Shown one piece after another: positions 33,401 to 41,541 of a stretch of 64,000 nt of DNA. The number at the start of each line of letters is the position of its first letter. Position 1 is the first letter of the stretch. The notes beneath the pieces were generated by a model. The model saw nothing but the letters and a program-made list of their open reading frames with translations. It was not told the origin of the DNA and searched no databases. Both the position numbers and the translations under genes were made by a program. The stretch comes from Candidatus Baltobacteraceae bacterium (GTDB taxonomy: Bacteria > Vulcanimicrobiota > Vulcanimicrobiia > Vulcanimicrobiales > Vulcanimicrobiaceae), in assembly GCA_035502855.1 (NCBI GenBank), contig DATJTX010000031.1, positions 1 through 64,000 on the forward strand, in the 5' to 3' direction.

Positions 33401-33891
33401 AACCGCTGATCGTGATGTTCTCGGTTCCTATGGCGATCATCGGCGCGTTGATCTTCCTGGCGCTCATGGGCCGGCTCGAGCCGGATCAGGGACAATCGCT
33501 CAACATCGTCTCGATGCTCGGGATCATCATGCTCTTCGGGTTGGTCGCCAAGAACGGTATTCTGCTGGTCGACTATTCGAACACGCTGTGCAAGCGCGGG
33601 ATGCGCGTGCGCGATGCGGTGCTGCAGGCGGCGGCGACGCGCTTCCGTCCGATCATCATGACGACCGCGGCGATGATCTTCGGCATGCTGCCGCTTGCTC
33701 TAGGTTTCGCCGAGGGCGGCGAATGGAGGCAAGCGATCGGTACCGTCATCATCGGCGGCCTGCTCAGCTCGCTGATCCTCACGCTCTTCCTGGTGCCGAT
33801 GATCTACAACACCTGGATCGGTTTCTTCGACCGACGCGCCGACCGCAAGGCTGTTGTCTCCGAACTGGAGACCTCACCCGCGATAGTTTAG
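30433..33891 (+). CDS. RND-family efflux/transport protein with enlarged membrane domain
   Basis: The 1152-residue AcrB-like proton-driven inner-membrane pump opens with WLTRFAISRPVITAMIFVAL. Its periplasmic porter segments include VEVDASYPGASPQDMEKLVI and QRRVDTARVYMPTDL. The helix-4 region has MMGLSLIIGILVDDSIVVLE with the proton-relay acidic pair. The second half repeats the plan with LFGLVAKNGILLVDYSN. The stretch between helices 6 and 7 (about 500-660) contains roughly four extra hydrophobic segments not expected in AcrB. GTG 30433 follows GGGAGAG. No adaptor (MFP) or outer-membrane channel gene is adjacent. The substrate is unknown; drugs, lipids or solvents are usual. Confidence 0.9.
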   Translation: MWLTRFAISRPVITAMIFVALVVFGTISYFELGRSNNPPGTTFPIVEVDASYPGASPQDMEKLVIKPIEDQLDGIDHLDLISATAQEGTATIVVQFKLGTDLDLAAVDVQRRVDTARVYMPTDLDPPGVYKNGSSEPLLDIAVSSDSLSQPQIADLVNNQIKPLISQIPNVASVNVYGTADREFHVYPDPVALVGTGATLEDIYNAVSYNNANVPGGIMTQPTREATVAIHAYIDHASDIAAIPLSPVAVLNYPVKSLKIGDVARVEDGHVEMRTISHYNGLPRVYLSIGRDINSDEIKATEIARERMKTIESQFPQLKFTEIDAPADYTAKSLLGVGQSLIEGIFLTAIVMLLFLHAWRNAAVIFLAIPTSILSTFIVMRALGFHIDSMSMMGLSLIIGILVDDSIVVLENITRHRDLGEDPMSAAINGRTEIGNAAIAITMVDVVVFLPVAFLPGIVGAYLKEFGAVIVIATLFSLLVSFTLTPLLAAKWSVKKRSEATPKWLLALDSAVVNAALFLTAVGAFVAGMVFQVILLKVVGILIVAVLILNLFVHRYDGILEAYRAKWLPFALEHGSFVIFTCTLLLTNSLALVGGGMNALWVDAAWLAGLVLAYAVAAFVRRGRRYTRGFASLGTFRPLTVLTFLMPVALGAAMTALGGINFDFVPQEQTGHINMTVTYPPGTPITMTDHYVTQLEDAILKIDGVKDVSSTVGRKPSGWGSSIGGNYAQLGADMQPDRRGDTNATIAKIRKLAYLVPGGELQVAGDSGNGSGAEIFYALSGPEDEIAPAAEKVASVLRSTPGSVNVQTSAENGAPRLNVDVDPAKCAVLGVSPADVATVARIAIAGAVATKVRTSTGLVDVRVQFPGADRTNVAQLENVRVRANDGTLVPISSVATFTWATAPTKIERLNRQRVVNVFGDVLPGYSLGAVTAPLEAKLKQPGFLPQGVSTTAQGDTQFMEETFTNMGIALILSFMLVYMLMVILYGSFVEPLIVMFSVPMAIIGALIFLALMGRLEPDQGQSLNIVSMLGIIMLFGLVAKNGILLVDYSNTLCKRGMRVRDAVLQAAATRFRPIIMTTAAMIFGMLPLALGFAEGGEWRQAIGTVIIGGLLSSLILTLFLVPMIYNTWIGFFDRRADRKAVVSELETSPAIV

Positions 33892-33922
33892 CAGCGCCAA
33901 CATGGCTGGGTAAAAGCGGAGC

Positions 33923-34684
33923 ATGATACAACGTCTACTCGGCGCCGCGGCGTGTGCGCTGCTACTTCCTGCCGCGGTCATCGCGCCGGCCCTCGCGCAG
34001 CAGAGCGCCGGCGTCACCGTCATCGTGAACGGGCAAACGATGAACTTCCCTCAGCCGCCGGTCGAACAGGCCGGGCGCGTCTTCGTTCCGCTCCGCGGAA
34101 TCTTCGAACAACTCGGGGCGAGCGTCGTGTACCAGAACGGCACGATCAACGCGACCGGTAACGGCCGCAACGTTTCGCTGCACATCGGCTCCACCCAGGC
34201 GACCGTCAACGGTCAGCCCGAAACACTCGACTCACCTCCGTTTATCGAGAACGCAACGACGCTCGTGCCGCTGCGCTTCATCGCCCAGGCGCTCGGCGCG
34301 TCGGTCAACTGGAACAATAACACCTCGACCGTAGCGATCTACAGCGCCCACGGGCATTCGGCCAGCGGTTACCGCGGCAACGCTTACAATGCTCCGCCGG
34401 AGCAACCGATGAACGCGGGGGCGTACGTCACCAATCGTGAGCCGGTCGGCATGACGCGCGATCGCGATCCGGCGATCTCGGCCGATTTCGCGCGGCCGGT
34501 GCGCCGCGATTCGGTGCACGTTACGCTCGACGGACGCGACATCACTGGAGCCGTCGATGTCAGCAGCGACGGGTTCCAATACACGCCCGATCGCCCCCTC
34601 TACCCGGGACGCCACACCATTCGTGTCAGCGGCGTGACCCAAGAGGGCGCCTCCTTCTCGACGAGCTGGGATTTCACCGTGTAA
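33923..34684 (+). CDS. Secreted protein with copper amine oxidase N-like domain
   Basis: The 253-residue exported protein has a signal peptide ending near ALAQQ (residue 26). A copper-amine-oxidase-N-type domain follows, with VIVNGQTMNFPQPPVEQAGR, VFVPLRGIFEQLGASVVY and TTLVPLRFIAQALGASVNWN. A C-terminal beta domain has RRDSVHVTLDGRDIT and RPLYPGRHTIRVSG. This domain is a beta-rich wall- or ligand-binding module without oxidase activity. The C-terminal part resembles an Ig-like fold. It follows the RND gene by 31 nt, which may indicate co-transcription, but a functional link is not shown. Confidence 0.85.
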   Translation: MIQRLLGAAACALLLPAAVIAPALAQQSAGVTVIVNGQTMNFPQPPVEQAGRVFVPLRGIFEQLGASVVYQNGTINATGNGRNVSLHIGSTQATVNGQPETLDSPPFIENATTLVPLRFIAQALGASVNWNNNTSTVAIYSAHGHSASGYRGNAYNAPPEQPMNAGAYVTNREPVGMTRDRDPAISADFARPVRRDSVHVTLDGRDITGAVDVSSDGFQYTPDRPLYPGRHTIRVSGVTQEGASFSTSWDFTV

Positions 34685-34701
34685 AACGGGAAGCACCACG
34701 G

Positions 34702-35319
34702 GTGCGAATCGACATCTGGAGCGACGTCGTCTGCCCGTGGTGCTACATCGGGGTCTCACGTTTTGAACGCGCGCTCGTGCTGTTCGACGGCGAGGTGACG
34801 ATCCGGCTCCATCCGTTCCAACTCGATCCCGACGCACCGATTCCCGGAATCCCGGCGCGCGAGCGGTATGCCGCGAAATTCGGTGCCGAAGCCCCCGCGA
34901 TACTGGAACGGGTTACGCGCGAAGCCGCGAGCGAGGGCTTGACCTTCGACTTCGACCGCGCGCTGACCGCGAACACGTTCGATGCGCATCGAGCGATGGC
35001 GTATGCGCGCGAGTACGGCCTCGATCGCGATCTCGAAAAGCAGCTCTTCCGCGCGTACTTCACGGATGGTCTCGACGTGAGCGACCACGGCGTACTGGCC
35101 GATGCAGGTGCGCGACTGGGTCTGGACCGCGCAGAACTCGCTGCGTATCTCGAAAGCGATCGGGGCGTCGACGAGGTGCGCCGCGAACTGGTGGACGGAT
35201 TCGAACGCGGGATCACGGCGGTGCCGAGTTTCGTCTTCGAAGACGAGTTCTTGGTTCCGGGTGCGATCGATACCGCAAGCTTCGTTCGCGTCCTCGAGCA
35301 GATGCGCGCGGTTCGATGA
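34702..35319 (+). CDS. DsbA-family (FrnE/2-hydroxychromene-2-carboxylate isomerase-like) oxidoreductase
   Basis: The 205-residue thioredoxin-fold protein has the redox motif CPWC (Cys11-Cys14) in IWSDVVCPWCYIGVSRFERA. A helical insertion carries AHRAMAYAREYGLDRDLEKQ, and the cis-Pro region ITAVPSFVFEDEFLVPGA ends the fold. No signal peptide is present, so it acts in the cytoplasm like FrnE, which has disulfide isomerase activity in other bacteria. GTG 34702 is the start. It overlaps the following SDR gene by 4 nt, suggesting a redox-related pair. Confidence 0.92.
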   Translation: MRIDIWSDVVCPWCYIGVSRFERALVLFDGEVTIRLHPFQLDPDAPIPGIPARERYAAKFGAEAPAILERVTREAASEGLTFDFDRALTANTFDAHRAMAYAREYGLDRDLEKQLFRAYFTDGLDVSDHGVLADAGARLGLDRAELAAYLESDRGVDEVRRELVDGFERGITAVPSFVFEDEFLVPGAIDTASFVRVLEQMRAVR

Positions 35320-36083
35320 TGCCCCGCGCGCGCCGCGCGCTCGTCACCGGCGGCGGGAGCGGCCTCTCTTCCGGCATCGCCGCCGCGCTTGCGGCCGACG
35401 GTTTCCAGCACGTTGCCATTACCTATCGCGCGAGCGAACCCGGTGCAGCGCTGCGTGCGATCGAGGCCGCGGGTGCAACGTCGAGCGCGGCGCACGTCGA
35501 TTTCTCCGGCGAGGCTGCGGCGATCGCCGCAGCGCTCGAACGCCTGGTCGTCGATCACGGCCCGATCGATACGTTGGTCCACGGCGTCGGGGCACTCACC
35601 GTCAAGCGTTTTGCCAACCTCACGCTGGACGATTACGATCGGCTCTTCGAAGCCAACGTCCGCAGCGCTGTGCTCGCGACCCGCGCCGTGTTGCCGGCGA
35701 TGCGCGAAGCACGGTTCGGCCGTATCGTCGTTTTCGGCAGTAACGGGTCGAGCGCGACGCTGCCGTTTCGCGGGTTCAGCCTCTATCAAGCTTCGAAGAG
35801 CGCGTTGATCGCGTTCGCGCGCACGCTGGCGATCGAAGAGGCGCCGAACGGCGTGACCGTCAACGCGATCGAACCGGGCGACATTCGCGACAAAAGTCAA
35901 AGCCGTGAAGCTGCCCGCTTTCAGGAAAGTTCCAATCCGCGCGGACGCCCCGGCAGCGTCGACGACATTGCCGACGTCGTGCGGTTTTTGGTGGCGCCCG
36001 AGCGAGACTTTATGACCGGAGCGGTGATCGCGGTCACCGGGGGGTTGACGCAGGCCGACGGGCGAAACGCGAAGCGTCCATGA
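35316..36083 (+). CDS. Short-chain dehydrogenase/reductase
   Basis: The 255-residue Rossmann enzyme has the cofactor motif TGGGSGLSSGI (11-21), LVHGVGALT for the NNAG-like region, a Ser near 144 (GSNGSSATLP), and catalytic Tyr157 and Lys161 in LYQASKSAL. The tail NAIEPGDIRDKS and GSVDDIADVVRFL, then GAVIAVTGGL, is typical of the FabG-like classical SDRs. Cofactor preference is not clear. The gene overlaps both neighbours by 4 nt (ATGA), forming a tight unit with the DsbA-like protein and the M1 peptidase. The substrate is unknown. Confidence 0.9.
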   Translation: MMPRARRALVTGGGSGLSSGIAAALAADGFQHVAITYRASEPGAALRAIEAAGATSSAAHVDFSGEAAAIAAALERLVVDHGPIDTLVHGVGALTVKRFANLTLDDYDRLFEANVRSAVLATRAVLPAMREARFGRIVVFGSNGSSATLPFRGFSLYQASKSALIAFARTLAIEEAPNGVTVNAIEPGDIRDKSQSREAARFQESSNPRGRPGSVDDIADVVRFLVAPERDFMTGAVIAVTGGLTQADGRNAKRP

Positions 36084-38641
36084 AATATCGCGATGACAAT
36101 GAGACGCACCGCGCTTTCGCGCTACCCGGTTCCCCATTGCAATACGGTCCCGACAAGTCGGTCGCCGTCGAACACATCGATCTCCGCCTCGAACCGGACC
36201 TCGAACGCCGTTCGCTCGAAGGGATCTGCACCACGACGGTACGTGCGTACGACGAACCGGTCGAGCAGCTCGTCCTGAACGCCGTCGATCTCGCGATCGC
36301 CTCGGTGGAGCGAGACGGGAAGCCGCTTGCATTCGAGGCACGTGACGAGAAGCTCGACGTCCGGTTCGAGCCGCCGCTTGCCCCACATGAGCGCGCTACT
36401 TTCCGGATCGCGTACAGCGTAACGCGCCCGCGGCATGGGCTTTTTTTCATCGAACCGACGCCGCAGTATCCGCGCAAGGTGCGCCAGGCGTGGACGCAGA
36501 GCCAGGACGAGAATGCGCGCTATTGGTTCCCCGCGCTCGACTATCCCTCCGAGAAGCAAACTACCCAGACGACCGTCATCGTCCCCAAGGGGCTCTTCGC
36601 ACTGTCGAACGGTGCGCTGGTCGAGCGCAGGGACGAAGGCGATCGCACGATCTACACCTATCGCGAGGACGTTGCGCACTCGACGTATCTCATGACAATG
36701 GTGGTGGGGCCGTTCATCGAGGCGCGCCAGGGCGACGCCGGCGCACGCAGCGTGCCGGTCTTTTACTACGTGCTTCCGGGCCGCGAAGCCGACGGCGCGC
36801 GCTCGTTCGGCAACACGCCAAGGATGATCGAGGCGTTCGAGCGCGCTATCGGAACGCCGTATCCGTACGCGCGCTATTCGCAGATCGCCGTGAGCGACTT
36901 CATCTTCGGCGGTATGGAGAACACGTCGGCGACGACACAGACCGACCGCACGCTTCACGACGAACGCGCCCATCTCGATTTTTCGAGCGATCCGCTCGTG
37001 TCACATGAGCTCGCGCATCAGTGGTTCGGCGATCTGCTCACCTGCCGCGACTGGTCGCAAGCTTGGCTGAACGAAGGCTTCGCGACGTACTTCGAATGCA
37101 TCTGGCGCGAAGTCGACCTCGGATACGACGAGTATCTCTACGACGTCTTCGGCTGCGTCGCACGCTATCTAGAGGAAGACAGCGAGCGCTACCGGCGCCC
37201 GATCGTGTGCAACCGCTTCCGCGATCCGATCGAAGTATTCGACCGCCATCTCTACGAGAAGGGCTGCGCCGTGCTGCACATGCTGCGCTGCGAGCTCGGT
37301 GATCTCCGCTTCTGGCGCGCGATCGGCCGTTACGTGCGCGACAATGCGCAGCGCACGGTTGAAACGATCGACTTGGTTCGTGCGATCGAAGAAGAGACTG
37401 GCCGTAACTTGCGCGGGTTCTTCGACCAATGGGTCTATCGCGGCGGCCATCCCGAAGTCGAGATCGGCGTGAGTTGGGACGCTCAGCGCAAAGCCGCCAC
37501 CGTGACGATCGAACAAAAGCAGACCGTCGACGATGAGAACCCGCCGTATCGATTCGACGTCGATCTCGGGTTTTGCGCCGGCGTTCCCGCGGCGATTGCT
37601 GCGAACGCCGGCCCCGGACCGCTGGCGGGCGAGCGGCGCATTCGCGTACGCGTCGAGCGTGCGCACGAAACCGTGACCGTCCCGCTCGACTTCGAGCCGA
37701 AGCTGGTGCGCTTCGACCCCGGCGCGTCGCTGCTCGGCAGCATCACGTACAAACTCGGTCCGACGTTCGCAGCCGCCGCTTTGCGAGGCGATCCCGATCC
37801 GGTTGCGCGCATTCGTGCGGCGCGCGAACTCGCCAAGGACGGTTCGCAAGGCGCCCGCGAGGGGCTGCGCGCGGCGTTCGAGCGCGATCCGTTTTGGGGG
37901 GTGCTCGCCGAAGCCGCGCAAGCGATCGGCAAAACGCGCGCACCGTGGGCGCGCGAGCTGCTTCTGAACGCGCTGCGGCACGCACATCCGAAAGTGCGGC
38001 GCGCCGTTGCCGATGCGCTGGGTGAGTTCCGCGCTGCGGACGTCGCGACCGCGCTGCTTGCGCTCGGGAAGGGCGACCCGTCGTATTTCGTCTGTGCGGC
38101 GGCGCTCGCATCGCTCGGAAAGACGCGCGATCCGCGCGCATTCGACGCGCTGGTTACCGCGATCGGCGGCACGTCGTGGAACGCGACGGTCGAAGCCGGT
38201 GCGGCGCGCGGACTTGCCGAACTCGCGGATCCGCGCGCGATCGATCCGTTGCTCGACGCCGTGCGATTGGGCCGTGACGAAGGCTTGCGCCGCGTTGCCG
38301 CCGGCGCGCTTGCACGCGCTGGCGAACTGCTCTACGAAGCGCGAGCGCGGATCGCCGATGCGATCGTGCAGCTGCTCGACGATCCGATGTTTTTGGTTGC
38401 GTTGGCAGCGATCGCAGCGGCCGAGGCGCTCGAAGATCCGAGCGCGCTGCCGGCGCTCGATCGCCTTGCCGTCAGCGGCTTCGACGGCCGCATCCGGCGC
38501 GACGCCGCCGAAGCCGCAATGCGGATCCGTGAAGCGGCAAAAGTTCCCTCTCAAGTGAGCGCTCTGCGCTCGGACCTCGATAGCCTGCGTGAAGAACAGC
38601 GTACGTTACAAGAGAAGATCGAAGCGCTCTCGCGGCATTAG
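36080..38641 (+). CDS. M1-family zinc aminopeptidase with C-terminal HEAT repeats
   Basis: The 853-residue cytoplasmic peptidase has an N-terminal beta domain, the exopeptidase motif GGMENTSATTQ and the zinc site His309-Glu310...His313 in HELAHQWF with Glu332 in WLNEGFATYFE. The ERAP2-type domain follows. From about residue 565, repeated Ala-rich HEAT-like helices run to about 830 (ALRHAHPKVRRAVADALGEF, AALASLGKTRDPRAFDALVT), ending in a short coiled coil (LREEQRTLQEKIEALS). It is similar to bacterial M1 peptidases with HEAT arrays. Expected role: N-terminal trimming of peptides. Its 3' end overlaps dacB by 53 nt. Confidence 0.95.
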   Translation: MKYRDDNETHRAFALPGSPLQYGPDKSVAVEHIDLRLEPDLERRSLEGICTTTVRAYDEPVEQLVLNAVDLAIASVERDGKPLAFEARDEKLDVRFEPPLAPHERATFRIAYSVTRPRHGLFFIEPTPQYPRKVRQAWTQSQDENARYWFPALDYPSEKQTTQTTVIVPKGLFALSNGALVERRDEGDRTIYTYREDVAHSTYLMTMVVGPFIEARQGDAGARSVPVFYYVLPGREADGARSFGNTPRMIEAFERAIGTPYPYARYSQIAVSDFIFGGMENTSATTQTDRTLHDERAHLDFSSDPLVSHELAHQWFGDLLTCRDWSQAWLNEGFATYFECIWREVDLGYDEYLYDVFGCVARYLEEDSERYRRPIVCNRFRDPIEVFDRHLYEKGCAVLHMLRCELGDLRFWRAIGRYVRDNAQRTVETIDLVRAIEEETGRNLRGFFDQWVYRGGHPEVEIGVSWDAQRKAATVTIEQKQTVDDENPPYRFDVDLGFCAGVPAAIAANAGPGPLAGERRIRVRVERAHETVTVPLDFEPKLVRFDPGASLLGSITYKLGPTFAAAALRGDPDPVARIRAARELAKDGSQGAREGLRAAFERDPFWGVLAEAAQAIGKTRAPWARELLLNALRHAHPKVRRAVADALGEFRAADVATALLALGKGDPSYFVCAAALASLGKTRDPRAFDALVTAIGGTSWNATVEAGAARGLAELADPRAIDPLLDAVRLGRDEGLRRVAAGALARAGELLYEARARIADAIVQLLDDPMFLVALAAIAAAEALEDPSALPALDRLAVSGFDGRIRRDAAEAAMRIREAAKVPSQVSALRSDLDSLREEQRTLQEKIEALSRH

Positions 38642-40109
38642 ACGCCGCCTCATCCTCGTCGTGGTGCTGGCCGTCATCGCACTCGCGATCTGGTCGCTCC
38701 TGCGCGGTTGTGCTGCGCGCGCCCCTGCGCCTAGACCGAACCAAACGGCTGCGGCCGCCCGTCCGGTGCCGCGCCCGGCGCCGTGGAGCGCCGCAGAGAT
38801 CGCGCGATTGCATCGGGACCTGACCGACGCGTTCGCGCCGGCGCTCTCCGACCGGTACAGCCTAGCGGTAATCGACGCGACCGGAAGGGTGATCTATGCC
38901 GATCGCGCGCGCTCGGCAGTCACACCCGCCTCGGTGCAAAAGCTCATCGTCGCCGACGCCGCGCTGAATGTGCTGGGCACGAACTATCGCTTTCACACGC
39001 TGCTCGCCGCAACCCAAGCACCGTCGAACGGCACGCTCGAGGGTAACCTCTGGTTCATCGGATCGGGCGATCCCTCGCTCCGCAGTGATGACCTGCGTAG
39101 CGGCGTGCGTCTGCTCGCGCGCAGCGGTCTGAGGCACATCGACGGCGCGGTTGCGGTCGACGCGACGGCGATGAGCGGTCCGGAAATCAATCCGCACTGG
39201 GATCCGAGCGACGCCAACGAAGATTTCCAGGTGCCGACGAGCGCGGCTTCGATCGACGACGACACGGCCGAGTTTCGCGTCTATGGCGGAATGCCGGGCT
39301 CTCCCGCGCGGGTGGCCGTCGTTCCGGCTAGCCGCGACGTGCATGTGACCGGGGAGGTGCGCAGCAGCACGGGTGAGGATGACGTCATCATCGCGGCGGA
39401 TTCGCCGAATAACTTTGCCTTGAGCGGCGCGATTCCGGCGCAGACCGAGGAGAAGTTCTGGTTGCCGGTGCACGATATGCCGGTCTACGTCGGTGACGTG
39501 CTCGCGCACATGCTGCGTCAAGCGGGCATTACCACCTCGCAGCAGCCACAGGTCTCCGCGGCGCCCCTCGATTCGATCGTGCTCTGGGATCACCGCTCCG
39601 CTCCGCTGCGAATGGTTATCGAACACATGCTCTACGTTTCCGACAATCACTACGCCGAACAGCTGATGCGCACGCTCGGGATCGATATCGAGGGCCGCGG
39701 CGACGACGCCGGCGGACTGGCTGCTGAACGATCCTTCTTGAATGCGCGCGGCATTCCGACCGACGGCATGCGCATCGTGGACGGAAGCGGATTAGCGGAG
39801 AGCAACCGGGTGGCGGCCATCACGCTCGCGCGAATTCTCAGCGATGCCGAATTGCGGGACCACGGTGTCGAACTCTACGACTTGCTGCCGGCCGGCGGAC
39901 GCGACGGAACACTGACCGACTACGACTTTACCACCGCTCTTGGGCGGGTCCGTGCCAAGACCGGGCATTTGAGCGATGCCGATTCGCTCGCAGGATACGT
40001 GAATACGATGCACCACGGGCGCGTCGCCTTCGCGTTCATGATCAACGATTCGCCGGGCGATCCCGACAGCGCGTACGTGCGCGCGGTAGACGAACTCGCC
40101 ACGTTTTAA
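38589..40109 (+). CDS. D-alanyl-D-alanine carboxypeptidase (S13 family, DacB-like)
   Basis: The 506-residue penicillin-binding protein 4-type enzyme trims peptidoglycan side chains and cross-links. Motifs are SVQK (Ser115, Lys118), SDN (351-353 in YVSDNHYAEQLM) and KTG in RVRAKTGHLSDADSLAGYV. The N-terminus is basic (VRYKRRSKRSRGIRRR), followed by one membrane helix (21-38), so it is a signal-anchored periplasmic enzyme. That basic stretch is encoded within the last 53 nt of the aminopeptidase gene in another frame. A start after the overlap would lose the positive N-region, which supports GTG 38589. Confidence 0.93.
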   Translation: MKNSVRYKRRSKRSRGIRRRLILVVVLAVIALAIWSLLRGCAARAPAPRPNQTAAAARPVPRPAPWSAAEIARLHRDLTDAFAPALSDRYSLAVIDATGRVIYADRARSAVTPASVQKLIVADAALNVLGTNYRFHTLLAATQAPSNGTLEGNLWFIGSGDPSLRSDDLRSGVRLLARSGLRHIDGAVAVDATAMSGPEINPHWDPSDANEDFQVPTSAASIDDDTAEFRVYGGMPGSPARVAVVPASRDVHVTGEVRSSTGEDDVIIAADSPNNFALSGAIPAQTEEKFWLPVHDMPVYVGDVLAHMLRQAGITTSQQPQVSAAPLDSIVLWDHRSAPLRMVIEHMLYVSDNHYAEQLMRTLGIDIEGRGDDAGGLAAERSFLNARGIPTDGMRIVDGSGLAESNRVAAITLARILSDAELRDHGVELYDLLPAGGRDGTLTDYDFTTALGRVRAKTGHLSDADSLAGYVNTMHHGRVAFAFMINDSPGDPDSAYVRAVDELATF

Positions 40110-40131
40110 AGGAAGGCTCGTTCAACCCGCC

Positions 40132-41541
40132 ATGCTCGATCGCGACGTCTACCGCAAGCTTCTTGCCCGCGCACTGCGCCACGGCGGCGATTTTGCGGAC
40201 ATTTTTTGCGAGCGGCGTCTGTCCTACTCGTTCCGGCTCCAGGACGGCCGCATCCATGAAGGCTCGAGTTCCGTTGCGCAAGGCGTCGGCATTCGCGTGG
40301 TGATCGGCGAATCGGCGGGCTACGCTTATAGCGACGAGCTCGATTTCGATGCGTTGCTGCGCGCCGCCGAGGCGGCTTCGCTGATCGCGCGCGGTGCTCC
40401 GGCGCAGACGATTGCGCTTGCGGATCTCACCGGCACGCAAGTCGCGGCGCCTTACGATCAGTCGCGGGTTTCTCACGCACCGGCGCAGCAATATGTAGAC
40501 CTGCTCGATCGAGCCGATCGCAGCGCGCGTGCATTCGATTCGCGCATCGTAGCCGTCAACGCGCACGTTGCCGACCAACTGCAGGACGTCTGGATCGCGA
40601 CGAGCGACGGACTGCTCGTGCACGACCATCGTCCGATGATCGCGTTTGGCGTACAAACGGTGGCGAAATCAGGCGGTGAACGCGGAGCGGGCTACGTGGG
40701 AGACGGCGGGCGGACCTCGATTGCGTATTTCGACGATCACACGCCCGAAGTGCTCGCCGGCGACGCGGCGCGTATTGCGGTGACGAATCTGCAGGCCGAA
40801 CCGGCGCCTGCCGGTGAGATGGAGATGGTTGTCGGCGCGGGCGGCGGCGGCGTGTTGCTTCACGAAGCGGTCGGGCATGGTTTAGAGGGCGATTTCAACC
40901 GGCGTGGGACCTCGCTCTACAGCGGGCGAGTCGGAGAGCGCGTGGCGAGCGAATTGGTGACGATCTACGACGACGGGAATCTACCGGAAGAGCGCGGCAG
41001 CGTTTCCGTCGACGACGAAGGCGTTCCCGGTCAACACAAGGTGCTGGTCGAAGACGGCGTGTTGCGCGGTTACATGCAGGACGAGCTCAACGGGCGTCTG
41101 ATGGGCGTCGCCTCGACCGGCAGCGGACGCCGTCAGTCGTTCCGCTTCTTGCCGCAGCCGCGCATGTGCAATACGTACATGCCGAGCGGCACGAGCAGCG
41201 TGGAGGAGATCATCGCCTCGACCAAACGCGGTCTCTACGCCAAGGCGTTCGCGGGTGGCCAAGTGGAGATCAGCAAGGGCGACTTCGTGTTTATGGTCGC
41301 CGAGGGGTATCTGATCGAGAACGGCAAGGTGACGGCGCCGGTGAAGAACGCGACGATCGTCGGCAACGGACCCGAGGCGATGACCAAGGTCGTCGCCGTC
41401 GGAAACGATAGCCGTTTGGCGCGCCGCCATTACACCTGCGGAAAAGCTGGGCAACGCGTGCCGGTCGGTGTCGGTATGCCCACGCTCAAGATTTCATCCA
41501 TCACCGTTGGAGGCACCGGATCGCTCCATGACGGACAGTGA
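40132..41541 (+). CDS. tldD: Metalloprotease TldD
   Basis: The 469-residue TldD/PmbA-family protease subunit has the zinc motif HEAVGH at 244-249 followed by GLEGDFN. It also has the family segments YVGDGGRTSI, KVLVEDGVLRGYMQDELNGR and SGRRQSFRFLPQPRMCNTYM. TldD and TldE (PmbA) form a heterodimer that degrades small peptides and matures microcins or modified peptides in E. coli. It overlaps the next gene by 14 nt, as expected for partners. No precursor-peptide gene is recognisable nearby, so a general proteolytic role is more likely. Confidence 0.95.
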   Translation: MLDRDVYRKLLARALRHGGDFADIFCERRLSYSFRLQDGRIHEGSSSVAQGVGIRVVIGESAGYAYSDELDFDALLRAAEAASLIARGAPAQTIALADLTGTQVAAPYDQSRVSHAPAQQYVDLLDRADRSARAFDSRIVAVNAHVADQLQDVWIATSDGLLVHDHRPMIAFGVQTVAKSGGERGAGYVGDGGRTSIAYFDDHTPEVLAGDAARIAVTNLQAEPAPAGEMEMVVGAGGGGVLLHEAVGHGLEGDFNRRGTSLYSGRVGERVASELVTIYDDGNLPEERGSVSVDDEGVPGQHKVLVEDGVLRGYMQDELNGRLMGVASTGSGRRQSFRFLPQPRMCNTYMPSGTSSVEEIIASTKRGLYAKAFAGGQVEISKGDFVFMVAEGYLIENGKVTAPVKNATIVGNGPEAMTKVVAVGNDSRLARRHYTCGKAGQRVPVGVGMPTLKISSITVGGTGSLHDGQ

